From positions 248,001 through 312,000 of the forward strand of contig JFHB01000011.1 of assembly GCA_000729835.1 (NCBI GenBank): DNA of 64,000 bases. The letters are read 5' to 3'. This document shows, piece after piece, positions 1 to 11,373 of the stretch. The notes beneath the pieces are model-generated. The model did not search any database. It was not told the origin of the DNA and saw only the letters and a program-made list of their open reading frames with translations. Numbering within the stretch: position 1 is the first letter of the stretch; every line of letters starts with the position of its first letter. The DNA is from Atkinsonella hypoxylon. Lineage: Eukaryota > Ascomycota > Sordariomycetes > Hypocreales > Clavicipitaceae. The position numbers and the translations under genes were made by a program.

Positions 1-147
1 CTACACGATCCAGGTTCACGTCCAACGCTGTGCCATTTCACCTGCATAAATTGTGCATTGACATGGATTGAACTAGTTACATGCAAGGCAATGCTATGAA
101 AGCACTACTCAAGTTGAAAACCAAGTGGCAAACAGAGCCCTTTGGCC

Positions 148-3100
148 CTACTCTCGTCCGCCTTGGTTCTGTGCCTCGATGCTCGGCCCCTTCTCCTGCA
201 CACGCACGACCAAGTCGTAGTTCACTCTTGTATTCTCCGCCACACTCAGAGCTCTCCTGACTGTCATTTCGTGCTTCTCGCGGACCAATCTTCTGAGCGC
301 ACCTGTGAGAAACCCAGCCACCACGTCCACGGACCACGTGTCGGGGATCAAGCCTAGTACGTCCTCCACGTTGAACCATCCGCCGAAGCGCTCGAGTAGA
401 GACCCCGTCTGCTCCACGCGGTCATCAACATCGGCAATGGCCAAGAACTCGCCGAGGATGATCTGGAATAGCCGGTGCTGCTGGTCTGCTTCCGGTAGGC
501 TGTCGCTTCGGTAGCCCACCTGGGGTCGAGAGTACACGCTTGATCCGCCGCGGAGGCAATAGGCTACCGCGGTGTCATAGTCGCCGAGCTGATGGACGAG
601 CAGGCGCAGTGCTTCCTCGTGGCGATGCTGACGTCCTGCCAAGATGATTGTCTCGGGCACAAGTAAGTCGCCGGGTAAGCGCTCGATGCGCCTTGCAATA
701 GCAGCCACATCGTATTCGTGCGGACCGCCGAGGAGTTGCAGCAGTCGCAGGCGGCTTTTCCATATCTCGTCGTCCGGCGGCGCGTTCTCGGCCAAAAAGT
801 GGTGGTATGTGGGTTTGGGAGCCTCTAAAGCCCGGTATGCGTCGTAAGCTGCCATGACGGTCTCGCGACTAGCCAGAGAGGCTTCTAGGTCGCCTAGGAC
901 AACATCTAGATAGTACTTGAGGAGTTCTCCCACATACAAGGTGAGACCCTTGTCAAATACCAGATGCTCTAGGTAATACTTTACCGACGCGGGGGCCTTT
1001 GCTCGCAGAATATCAACTACTTGCGCCGGATCAAACCTGGCGCCCCTCCCCTCATCGGAAAACACCTGGACACCGAGCCGAGGATTCCTATTAGCGAGCC
1101 AAATCCCGTATTCTTCCACAAGAGCTCGACTATTTATTTTTCCAAGGTAGTCCCGCATACGTTGCTCGCCGTCTTGGAATTCATTGAAGGCGTCCTTCTC
1201 GCCGTCCAGGATACGCTTCCATGTTGCCAAGACTTCACCGACCATCTTGCGGCTCTGGTACAGCCTGCTGAGTACGAAGAACCGGCTGTATGATTCAAGA
1301 ACAGTGACGGCGCGGTCAAAGCAATCAACGCCATGATCTACTAATTCGTTCAGCTCGGCTCTGACAGCACCTCCTTTGACCGACGCATTGGATGAGCGTC
1401 GATCCAGTTCAAGCAGAGTAATCAGCAAGGTGGCGTCCACCGTTCGGAAGACTTCGCTCTCATCTGGCACACTGCCAAATCCCTTCATTTTCCTCCAAGA
1501 TGACAAAAAGCGCCACAAAAAGTGCAGAGTACGAGAATCAAGTCCCCGCAGTGCCTCCTTCGCTGAAGTTCCGAATGAGACACTGTGGAGGAAGTCTTCA
1601 GCAACCTTCTTCACACCAGCGTAAATCCAGATACCCCGAGGACCTTCAATTATCTCATTCCGAACACCAGGGACCAGTGATAAAACGACTCGCGGATCCA
1701 ACTTGCTATCCACCAATACATCCTCGAGGGCATGCAGCTCGGAATCCACGACTTGTTCGGCCGATAGTGGAGTCAGGATACTGATCAGAAGGAGAAGCCC
1801 AGCTTTTTGTCTTAAGTAATCCAGAGTCATGTAGTCCAGCTCGGTCCTGGCGTCGCGACCACGAATACGGGCCAGGATAGAATACAGAGGTCGTCTATCA
1901 ATATTTGTTATCTGACCACCAGATATTGCACCGTCCAGAAGAGTATCCAGCTGTATGATCAGAAGGTTTCGAATAATCCACCATATACGATTGCCTTGCC
2001 AGACCACTAGTTTGGTTTCGGCATTGGCAAGTCGGCTTGTAAACTCTTCTCCTTCTAAAATGCGCGTCGTCTCCCACCCTTCTGGAAGAGAGTTGTCATC
2101 TTGAGAATCGTCTCGTTCAAAGAGCTCTTTCTCCTTGGACAGTCGCTCAATAGACAGGGCTGTTCTAGAATCAGAGCTCTTCAGAGATGATGTGGATGCT
2201 TCCAGTGGTCCAGTAAATGGTGCAAACCTCCTCTGGCTCAGCTTCCCGACAACCTCTTCAAAATGAATTTTCCCTCGTCCCGTGAGCGTGGCCAGGCCAT
2301 AATGTTGTTCTGTCGAAGAGGAGCTTGCCTCCAACCAATATTTATCAGGATTTGCGTCCTGTCCGGCGTTAATGTGTTGAATTTCCAAACCAAAACGCGA
2401 GCCCTGGTTAGACTCCTTGCAGATTGAAGCGATGACGTGACAGTCTTCCTGATCCCCAAAACCTGTTTGCGACGAGGTCATGTCGACGCTGCTCCCATCG
2501 ACGATGATTTGCTCGGGATATCTATCAAACTGAATAGTTGCTCTCGTAGGATCCCCATCCAGACTGACAAACATACCCAAGCCGGGCTCCGATCTTCTCG
2601 TTCCTATAACTAGCAGAAACTCTTCAGGACTAGGTGACATGATGTGAGGTTTCAGAACAGTATCCGAAGATCTTGTTTTTATTTTGGGCAACGATGTTGA
2701 GTCGTCATCTGGTGCTGTAGGCAGCGGCTTATCAGTCCGTAAGGTTCTTGGTTCAGCATCGACTAGTGGATAAGGACTTGGCAAACCTTCGGGGGTTGCC
2801 GAGTTTTCAAGAAACGAGCGATCATCAGCTTTACTCGAGTTGCGACTATGGCCTGGAACCTTTGAGTTTTCATTGTTGCCATTTGGGTTTGCAGATTGAT
2901 CAGTTGTATTTGACTCAACCTCAGCTACGTGCCGTGACTTTCCTACTTCCTCTGGAGAAGTCTCGTCCAGGGTCGAGATGCTCATCAGAGGAATTGTAAG
3001 CTGCCTATAGATATCTAGCAGGGCATATGATTTAGCATCGGCTACGCAGGCTATAGAATCTCGGCGTACGGACAAGACACTTCCAGCAAAGGTTATTTTC

Positions 3101-3808
3101 TAGTTTCAGAAGTCAGTGTTGCCGTGTGCAAATTGACCTTGACCTTGAAAAGTCATAACTTACAGGAGCTTCCAACACCTTGTCGGCGAGGCGGACAACT
3201 TGGATTTTCGATTTCAAAGACAATAGAATGGTGACATCATTTCCTAATCTACTTCCTGGGCTACCGTCTGCGTCGGTCTCGTTCAAGTCGATACCACCGA
3301 TCCAGCTACAGTTTTTCACAACGCTAATCCCAGATACTGGGCTCAGCTCTGGCAATGAATAGAAAGCAGCGGTTGAATTGCATAGTATACAAGCCTTGCC
3401 TATTTGAGGCAATAAAAGTATCTTCTGCACTCCAGGTCCGTTGACAGACGATGTGGCTGAGGAATCTAAGGATACAGGAGAGAAGCGGGAAGCTGGAATA
3501 TAAATTGGTCGTTCAATCCTGTCGCTCGAACTCGGTGGTATTTGCACGAAGTGGAGGATTTCAGAGGCCGATGTGCCGATGTATAAATTATTATCTGTCC
3601 ACGCTTTAATAGTGACTACTTGGCTATTGGCACCGTTGTACTTACCATAGTACTCGACACAGTTGATTCTGACGTTGCTGTCCGAACCATCGACTGATAG
3701 AGGAACGTCTTCCAGCAACGGTCGCAAGATATAAGGCCCGGCTTCGTCCATGGAATGGATTTCAGAGCTAGCATCTGGCCCTGGAGGATGGAGTGCCATG
3801 GATGCCAT
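148..3808 (-). CDS. VPS3: VPS3/TRAP1-like CORVET tethering subunit (CNH plus Vps39 domains)
   Basis: Two exons, 3808-3164 and 3099-148, joined in phase 0 by a 64-nt intron (donor GTAAGT, acceptor CTAG, branch CTGAC), giving 1198 residues. The N-terminal third reads as a citron-homology (CNH) beta-propeller, with a recognisable start around residues 40-400. The C-terminal part matches the Vps39_1 and Vps39_2 helical regions (roughly 790-890 and 1050-1170), as in Vps3, Vps39/Vam6 and TGFBRAP1. No C-terminal RING cysteines are visible; the protein ends in a short polar tail. In the family, Vps3 is the Rab5-side subunit of the CORVET complex, tethering endosomes before SNARE fusion. Vps39/Vam6 of HOPS is the alternative; the choice of VPS3 rests on overall look and length, not on an alignment. 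The gene is divergent from the golgin gene at 4480. The 147 bases downstream to the window edge show nothing. Confidence 0.8.
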
Positions 3809-4479
3809 GTTGGCGATTCACTCAACTGGGGATCGGGAGCAGTTCAACCATATTTGCGGAAACCAAATTACTAGGGCGTTTATGCGATCATGAATCCCAG
3901 ACAGGAAAGAAGCTCATTCATGTGCGCTGTTCAATAGTAACGATCGACGGTGCTTATGATGGATTGGGATTGGAGACTAAGCCATGTGCTGCGATGGACT
4001 GTATTGGCTCGAGTACGACTGTGGTTCGTGACTGATTTTGCCACTAAACAGGTATATGAGCTATCGTAGTCGTGGACCTGTCTGTTTTTATTGAAATCGT
4101 GATTTAGATAACGTAATGAGGTCGGGTAGCTTCGTCTTGCCGTGCTGTACTGGAAATTGGTCGTCGTCGATCATTAGCTCCGAGCACTACCCGTGTCGCG
4201 CCCCAGTGTTGCGTTTCATAAGGATGATGAAGGTGCCACACTTGATGGTTTGCGCCACACTCGTTCCCCTGTTCTTGTGACGAACACGTCTTCTTAGCTA
4301 ACTACGTCCGAGACGCTTCAGTCCTTCGGCTAGACCTTCACATCTGGCTCAACGCCAACTTTGCCGAAATTGTCACCTCGGTCGTTTGAGCGCCTTCTCG
4401 CCTGCTGCGCATGGATTCTTCTGGACCAAACCGAACACCCAACGTTTTAGGCACGAGTTGAACGAATCGCATCTGCACA
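3809..4479. promoter_or_regulatory. shared divergent promoter of the VPS3-like and CASP-like genes
   Basis: The 671 bases separate two start codons that point away from each other, so both promoters and 5' leaders must lie here. No convincing TATA box and no repeat is seen. Small open frames here (for example 3793-4035) look like chance. Confidence 0.6.
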
Positions 4480-6795
4480 ATGACTGAAGCTGTGGATGGA
4501 GCTGGCCAGACAGCTATACCAGATGCTCAACGGTCGACGACTCCAGCGGCCGAGGGCGAAGGAAATAAGTTTCAACATGCCATCTCAGCTTGGCGAAGTA
4601 TGGTTTTATGGCTCCTTTGCCCTGTTCTTTTATTGCTTTTACGGGTTTTCCTGACCAGAGTGACTAGGCGTCGACCTGACGGCCTTAACCTCAAACCTCG
4701 ACATCACAGCCTCTGAAATCGTGACCTATCAACGAGACTCAACAGTCCAGCGCAAAGAACTAGCCCAAAAAACCAAAGATTTTCGAAAGCTGGACGATGC
4801 TGGCAAACTGGCGGAAATCAAAGGCCTATTGAAAGGTATACTTGCTATGTCCACGTTGACACAGTGCTGTCTGTTTGGCTGATTGCTTACTCTGGACTAG
4901 CCTACCAAAACTTCATTGATCTTCTCACAAATCACTCCAAGTCTGTTAACTCGGCCTTTTTGCAGGCATATACCTCTATATCAGAAGCTCCAGATCCCTA
5001 TCCTCTTCTCGAGGCATCTGTAGACTCCATGCTTATATCAGAGGAGGTAGTCCCAAAACTCTCGGAGGAGAACATGCACCTTCAAGAGAACATTGCAACA
5101 CTCACATCCCAATTGGAAGAGACGGAGTCAAAGCTTCAATCCGAACGTACGACCCGGCAAGAAATCGAAACCAATCTTGAGAATCGAGTCAAAGAAGTCG
5201 AATCTTCTTGGAATGCGGTTCTAGAAGAAAAGAAGGATAACTGGGAGGCCAAGGAAAGGAGTTTGGAAGAAAAAGTAGAAAACCAGCAGCGACTTTTGAA
5301 CGAAATGCGAGCAACTTATGAAGTCAATCAGCGTCTAGGCAAAACAAGTGATGATCAAGAAAGCAAGCGGGGTATCGCGTCGAGTGCTGAGCTTGAGATG
5401 CTTCACTTAGATATTGAACGAACCAGCGCTCGACTTGCCGAGGTCGAAGCACGCAACGAGCAACTGAGACTAGAGCTAGCAAAAGCCAAGTCTAATGTCG
5501 CAACACAGTCCGAGAAATATCTTGAAGATGATCCCAATTTTATGCGAATAAGAAGCGAGAACTCGTCCTTGATACGAAAGCTAGACTCTTCACGTCTTGA
5601 GAAAGAAACGTTAAGACGCAATTGGGACACCCGTCTTCGAGCTTTGGAACGCGAAGCAGCTCATCTCAAGGAGGAAAAGGAGAATCTAAAGGCCAAAGTT
5701 CAGAAATGGAGCGATTATGATGATATCAAGCAGGAGTTAGAGGTTCTTAAGAGTATTGAGTTCTCTACGGGCGATGATGATGAAGCACGCGAGAAAGTTG
5801 AGGAGGGTAAAGACAAGGAGGACTCACTTGAGAAACTTCTTTTATTTCGAAACAAAAAACTAGGTGACGAGCTTACAGTTCTGCGTGTTTCCCACCAAGA
5901 CCTTCAGCGTCGCCTGGAAGATCTTCAAGAGGAGCTTTCGAGGACCAACGCCGAGCTGGAGAAATCACAGAAACTGAATCAAAAGTTGGAGGAGGATCTC
6001 GAAACCATGCAGGCGGAAGGAGGCAATGCCTTTCCTTCCGGTGCGTCAGTCGCGGGCACATATGTTACGCGAGCACAGACTCGGAGGGGTAGATTGTCAC
6101 CTACTTCGTCTATCATCAGTGGAATAGATCCACGCAACACGCCAGGGGAGCGTGAGCCGATGGGAGGAGGACCGGGTATTCTACCAATGGTTACGGCGCA
6201 AAGAGATCGGTTCAAGAAGAGAAATACAGAACTCGAGACTGAGCTAGCCGAGACTCACCGGACTGTACAGCAATTGCGACAAGAAGTTGCGGCTCTGCAA
6301 AAGGATAACTTGAACTTGTATGAGAAGACAAGATATGTGTCCACGTACAATCGGGGCGGTGCTACAGCGACTTCATCGTCGGCATACTCTTCTAACCCAA
6401 ATCCTTCTGCGATCTCTATTGCTGGCAGTGGGAACCCGGGAATGTCTATGGACAGATATCGCAAGGCTTACGAGTCAAACATATCTCCGTTTGCGGCCTT
6501 TAGAGGCAGAGAGTCTGCCAGAGCATATCATCGGATGAGCCTCCCAGAGCGAGTGGTGTATTCAATGACGCGCGTGATTCTGGCATCTCGAGCTAGCAGA
6601 AATCTTTTCGCAGCATACTGCGTAGCTCTACATATTCTGGTGTTCTTATCACTATACTGGCTTGGTAGCACAGACGTTGAGAAGCATGCAAGTAGCTTGG
6701 GTTCTTCAATGGCCGTCGCTGCTGCAGGAGCTGGACGCGCGGGGGTCAATGCGAACCGCGGAGGTTGGGAGCAAGCTGCCTTTAAGGGATCTTGA
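4480..6795 (+). CDS. COY1: CASP/Coy1-family Golgi membrane golgin
   Basis: Three exons, 4480-4597, 4668-4835 and 4901-6795, give 726 residues. The first two exons restore the family's N-terminal pattern (AWR-x-VDLTAL...). The middle (about 100-560) is a long heptad-rich coiled coil. The CASP C-terminal domain follows, with RDRFKKRNTELE, then a single transmembrane segment at about 664-684 and a short lumenal tail. The segment contains the Tyr and His (AYCVALH) known to be conserved in CASP and giantin membrane anchors. CASP/Coy1 is a tail-anchored golgin acting in retrograde traffic and SNARE regulation at the Golgi. Length is close to the family norm of about 680-740. The start is the first ATG in frame with the conserved N-terminus. 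It is a sound, complete gene. Confidence 0.93.
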
Positions 6796-8062
6796 TGACA
6801 ACTATCACCAGTATGGATTACCAAGGCAATGGGGAAACGGTATTACGAGGCTGGTCTCGGATTTTTGGTCAATTGTGAGAATCTTGCGGCAATACTGTGC
6901 ACTTTTAATAACTACGTCATTACAATCATCGATCAAGCGATATGAGGCCTTTTACATGCCACGTCAGTGTCGACTGGTTCCCAAGATGCAGTCAACGTAT
7001 CATATGAACGATTTGTGACGACAGTCCCAAGACATCAGTCCTCAATATGGTCTTAGGTGTACCTTATGATGGATGCACATCTGTCTGAATGGACCAATCC
7101 GTAGTGGAGAGCTAGCAAGATTCTTTTTTCTTTTTTCTTTTTTTTTTTTTTTTGCAAGGCGCCGGCCTATTTTGACGGCCCAGAATGGGCACCAATCATA
7201 GTGAAAGCTCAGAAGACGTCAAAGATTGAAAAGGTCCGATGAAAAGTGTGGTGATGGCCCCAACCCCAGGCAAATCATGGCAATCGGCGAATATGTCTCC
7301 AGATGCGTCATGGCTGCCAAGTCGACAGTAGTACGGGGCAATACTCCTCAGGCAGGCGCTTACGGGACAGCCAATCAGCACGACGCGGATAAGCCTGCCG
7401 CCAGTGGCCACCTGGCGACCCCAGCTCGATTGGCTCACCGGCAGAACGGGATGACTGCGCGCTACCTAACACCGTATTCTACCGCTAACCATTCGGCCAA
7501 TGAGGATCGGGTATTGACGCCGAGCCTAGCGGGCGGCTGCAACTGTATTTTGCCGGGAGATGCAGAGCCTGTTCTGGGATGCAGATGCATGTTGATGCCA
7601 GCAGAAATTATAATAGAAGCGCATGCCCTCCGTCCGAGCAGGACTCTTTCTGGTCCTATTTTTGTAGAAACACAAAACAACTATCTTCCACTGGCTCGTG
7701 TCCACCCCAGTTGAATTTTCCCTTTCCCTTTCCTTTTTCCTTTTTCCTTTTTTCTTTTTTTTTTCCTTATTCTCTTATGTCCTTATTTCCTTATTTCCTT
7801 TTCCTCTATTCTAGTTGCATTTCCTAGTTTCTTCTTCATCTCCTTGGTTTTATTTTGCTGTTGGCATTGTTCTAGTTACGATTGCGGATTTCTATCGTGT
7901 GCCATCTCATTTTTATTTGGGCTTCCGGAGTAAATCATACCTGAGCTATTACACTCCCATGAAATACACGTCTACAAGAACTGTTCACATCACCAACCCC
8001 ATCCGCTTCCAGACTGCAATCAAGTCCTTGCGTAAAGTCACACTCAACCCCCGCTTCTCGCG
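6796..8062. other. intergenic; T-tract, CCAAT boxes and pyrimidine-rich leader of the DUF3455 gene
   Basis: No gene is supported in these 1.27 kb. A T-rich run lies at 7121-7153, probably near the 3' end of the CASP-like transcript. Three CCAAT boxes occur within about 130 bases (7371-7375; 7429-7433 in reverse; 7497-7501), and a CT-rich tract spans 7713-7830. Together they look like an upstream region plus pyrimidine-rich leader for the gene at 8063. The 162-codon frame at 7226-7714 has no protein-like character. Confidence 0.5.
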
Positions 8063-9008
8063 ATGCGTCCATCAACGATGATAGCAGCCACACTGGCTGT
8101 AGCTGCCACTGCCGCACCAGCATTTCCAAGCCTGGACCTCAAGCACAACCCCGCGGCCGCCCTGGACACGGCATCCGAATACTTCGACCTGATTGCCTCC
8201 AAAGTGCAAAGCGCCAAGGGCTCATCTTCACCACCAGCATGTGATTTGTCCAAAGCTCAAATGCCTGCCGGTAAGTCTTCCATACTCGAACCGCCCTTGA
8301 TCAAACGCGATTACCAGTCCGCTAAGATTCGCGCTTGCAGGTCTGGACGGGCTTCCGGCACCAGACGCGGGGACAACTGTGCGCCACGTCGCCGTCGGCC
8401 GTGGCACACAGAATTACACATGCGATTCGAACAATGAAAACGCAGCCCCCAAGGCTGTCGGTGCGCTAGCTACGCTCTACAACGCCAGCTGCATCGCCGC
8501 TATGTACCCGGATGTCTTGTCGCGGATCCCAGCTATGGCTGTGCACTTGAGGCGCGAAGACACCGAGACCCTCGGCCCAACTGCCATGCTCAAGTCAGGG
8601 CTGCACTACTTTGAGGAGATGACGCCGTTTTTTGACCTAGACGTTTCCAAGGAAGCTCTTGGCCGTGTTCCTTGTGCCAAGAACAGCTCGGCTAATGCTC
8701 CTCCGACAGCTGCTGTGGGACAGTTGGGCGAAAAGGCCGTCGCTTGGCTCCGCTTGACGGCCAAGGAGGGCGCAACTGGAGACATCAAGACTGTCTTTCG
8801 AGTCGACACGGCTGGTGGCTCTCCGCCAGCTACTTGCAAGGACATGCCGTCCAACTTCCAGGTGGCCTACTCAGCAGTGTAAGTCGCAGTCTTCGTGGTT
8901 CTTCATTTCTTTTGTCATGAGTCGATTGCAGTCTGAAATGTGCTTGCTGACTTTGCAAACATTAGGTACTGGTTCTGGCAAGGAGGCTCGGAAGGATCAA
9001 ATCCCTAG
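8063..9008 (+). CDS. secreted DUF3455-family protein
   Basis: Three exons, 8063-8270, 8341-8878 and 8966-9008, give 262 residues. The N-terminus is a typical signal peptide (basic start, Ala/Thr-rich core, likely cleavage near residue 18-22). The mature part carries the DUF3455 hallmarks GLPAPDAG...HVAVGRGTQNYTC near the start of exon 2 and a C-terminal YWFWQGG after the second intron. Several cysteines and N-x-S/T sites fit an extracellular protein. Many fungal copies are labelled malate dehydrogenase in databases; nothing here resembles a dinucleotide-binding dehydrogenase, so I regard that name as wrong for this protein. Its biochemical role is unknown. The last exon encodes only about 14 residues but restores the conserved Trp-rich end. 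It converges on RPL17. Confidence 0.88.
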
Positions 9009-9577
9009 CTTGGTCAAGAGGGAAAAGAACGGAAATCGATCGGAGTTATGGCTTGGTTGAGATGATAGACACAGAAGGTCTCGCTCGACCCTTTTGTTCT
9101 GTGGCTGAATTATTACACCCAAGTTGCCTTTTGCAAGAATGACTGCTTTGTATATACCTCTCAACCACGTTCACCTGTATGGCGATGTTCCTGCGCAGAA
9201 AATTGACTTATACTGGCCAGGTGTTGATAGAGTATTCACATATCGATCACTTCGTGGATCACAGAGTGCTGTTCAAATATTCCTGTCCTCAAATGTCACA
9301 TGTGTACACAAATTAGAAGAAACATGACCGAATGGCGTTGCTTTCTCATTTTCATGTCGTGGATTTTATTCGTCAAGAACCCTTGCGAAAAAAAAAAAGG
9401 AGCAAATGTGCATGCGATATTTCCCTCTCAATGAATGCCATGCTCCCACCGTAGCTTAGGATACACCAGGAGATGAAAAAGCCACAAATCGCCCCGAAAA
9501 CACATCAACGCTTTCTTCAAGTTTCCCTGCGCCATCAACACAAAAACCAATCCCTGCTAACGCTTTTATTTCCATAT
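9009..9577. other. convergent intergenic region, DUF3455 gene to RPL17
   Basis: Holds the 3' ends of two convergent genes. An A-run near 9389-9398 is the only low-complexity element. No coding or RNA gene is seen. Confidence 0.5.
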
Positions 9578-10670
9578 TTATGCGGCAGTGATGGCCTTGC
9601 GAATACGAGCACCGCGCTGTCTCGAGTTGAGACGGATCTCCTCACGGCCGACAACTTCGTTAGACTTCTGAACAACCTCGTCACCCTCGGTGAGGATGAG
9701 CTCGATGTGGCAGGGGTTGGACATGTAAGGGTTAATCTATTCGAACGTTAGAGAATGATTCTTTGCATACATGGACAATAGTCGTCCAGCTGATTCCAGA
9801 AATAAACAGAATGTCTCGATCGAGCTGGAGGTCAAAAGATAGAGTATAACGTACACGACCGTGAGCACGGTATGTTCGGCGGCGCTGCTTGGGGGCCTGG
9901 TTGACCTGGATGTGCTTGACAATCAGGGCACCGGTGTCGAGACCCTTGGCATCAGCATTGGACTCAGCGTTCTTGAGGAGGTCCAGAAGGTACTGGGCTG
10001 ATTTGACGGGCCAGCGGGCCTTGGAAACGCCGAACTGCTTGCCTGTTCGAGAATCTTGTCAGCTGCTTCTTCCTGCTACGACCCCCCTTAGAATTTGTCA
10101 ACAAGATTCGCCACGAGAAGCCTTTCAAGTCGATAAACATCGAAGCCATGTTATCGTCGTCTCGTGGTTCTCGATGCGGAAATCTTGACTTTGGTATCGC
10201 AAAGAGGCCGAGTGAGAGTCAAGTCCGGGGGGGGGGGGGTAAAATGAGTCGTACCCTGGGCGCAGCGTCCAATGCTACCAGCATATCGTCGCATAGGGAC
10301 AGCCTCCTTGTGTTCCTTCACGTTTTCGAGGAAAGCAACAGCGCGCTGCAGCTTCCAGCCGTTGATGGCCTGGGCGGTCTCGCGGGTGTTTTTGAAGGAA
10401 ACTCGCAGGTAGGCACCGCGAGCGCGGGCCGACTTGGAGGACTGAATCTCGGTGGCGGCGTATCGAACCTATTTCTCGGAAAGAACGCACAATGTCAGTC
10501 GATTGTACACTTTCGGCGGCCTCATCTTGTCTGCCAGGTTCCCAAGTAGAATATGCAGCGACAGCGGTGCATGTGACAACATTGACACTGCCAAATAGCA
10601 AAAAAGTTTCCCATGCTACAAATTGAACATTCGCTATTTTTTTCTTTCTTCACGGGACATAACTTACCAT
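9578..10670 (-). CDS. RPL17: 60S ribosomal protein uL22 (L17)
   Basis: Four exons on the minus strand, 10670-10668, 10468-10255, 10042-9855 and 9736-9578, give 187 residues. Family landmarks are the N-terminal MVRYAAT, ARGAYLRVSFKNTRET, the Lys/Arg-rich QAPKQRRRTYRAHGRINPY, and SNPCHIELILTE near the C-terminus. uL22 lines the exit tunnel of the large subunit. The first exon is only the ATG codon; the first two introns are 199 and 212 nt, long for this window but usual for ribosomal protein genes. The second intron carries a run of about 14 C on the coding strand (G-run 10226-10239 on the plus strand). All junctions are GT-AG and keep frame. It is divergent from NOP1, another ribosome-production gene. 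Confidence 0.95.
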
Positions 10671-11373
10671 CTTGATGACTTGCGTGTGGTGACTGGTCCG
10701 ACGTGAGTTCGCTGGCTGGCGTTGGGGAATTCAGAACTTTTACCCCGGGGCGCTGGCTGCCAGAGCTCGCTTACCACTTTGGCCAATTGTTAGGGTTGGC
10801 TGCCCTCCCTGGTCAGTGTCATGCACAGTTCGTCTTGTTCCAAGGCCAAACACAGACGCAAACTCAACTTAAGCGTTCAAAACAAACCCGAATAAAAATA
10901 GAGACTAAATTTCGCACAATAATATAGAAGATTTTTCTATTTGCCTTGTACATACCGGAGAAGTTATCATAGAATCGTGCATCACATTCGTATACTTGGT
11001 AACCGCCGTTTCAATCCCTCTCTGCACGTGATCTGTCACGCTCTTTGCATTTTTTTTTTCTCTTGAAAGATGCCCCATCTTTACAGCGGAAAATCGTCGG
11101 GACGCGACAAGGACTTTTTGAAGTGGCTTTAACTGAATGGAGAAGAAAACCTGGCCATTGGCCAAAAAAAAAAAAGCTTCCCAGTTGAGGCCTTCAAAAA
11201 TTTCTTCTAATCTCAAAAGGCTGCACGTCCAGAATAGCATAGGCCAGCTACGCCAGCAACAAGTACCACCACAACCAGACGAGTGCACAAGAGTACTTCA
11301 GCAACTATTCTTCAGCCAAAGAGGCAGCAACTTATCTTCAAATTCATAGATTTGGACCAAGTTATTTTCATCA
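10671..11373. promoter_or_regulatory. bidirectional RPL17-NOP1 promoter with Tbf1-, Cbf1- and RRPE-like sites
   Basis: The 703 bases between the two start codons hold a TTAGGGTT at 10790-10797 (Tbf1/telomere-repeat type, about 120 bases upstream of the RPL17 ATG), a CACGTGA at 11025-11031 (Cbf1 type), and an AAAAATTT at 11196-11203 (RRPE-like core, about 170 bases upstream of the NOP1 ATG). These are direct sequence matches; that they work in this species is inferred from ribosomal regulons of other ascomycetes. The 127-codon frame at 10905-11288 is not protein-like. Confidence 0.5.

Noticed and set aside
10043..10667. snoRNA hosted in RPL17 introns
   Set aside because: The long introns were read for box C/D motifs and no RTGATGA box was present in the sense orientation.
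11041..11173. Possible snoRNA or small gene in the RPL17-NOP1 spacer
   Set aside because: No box C (RTGATGA) with box D (CTGA) pair or H/ACA fold could be found; only A/T-runs.
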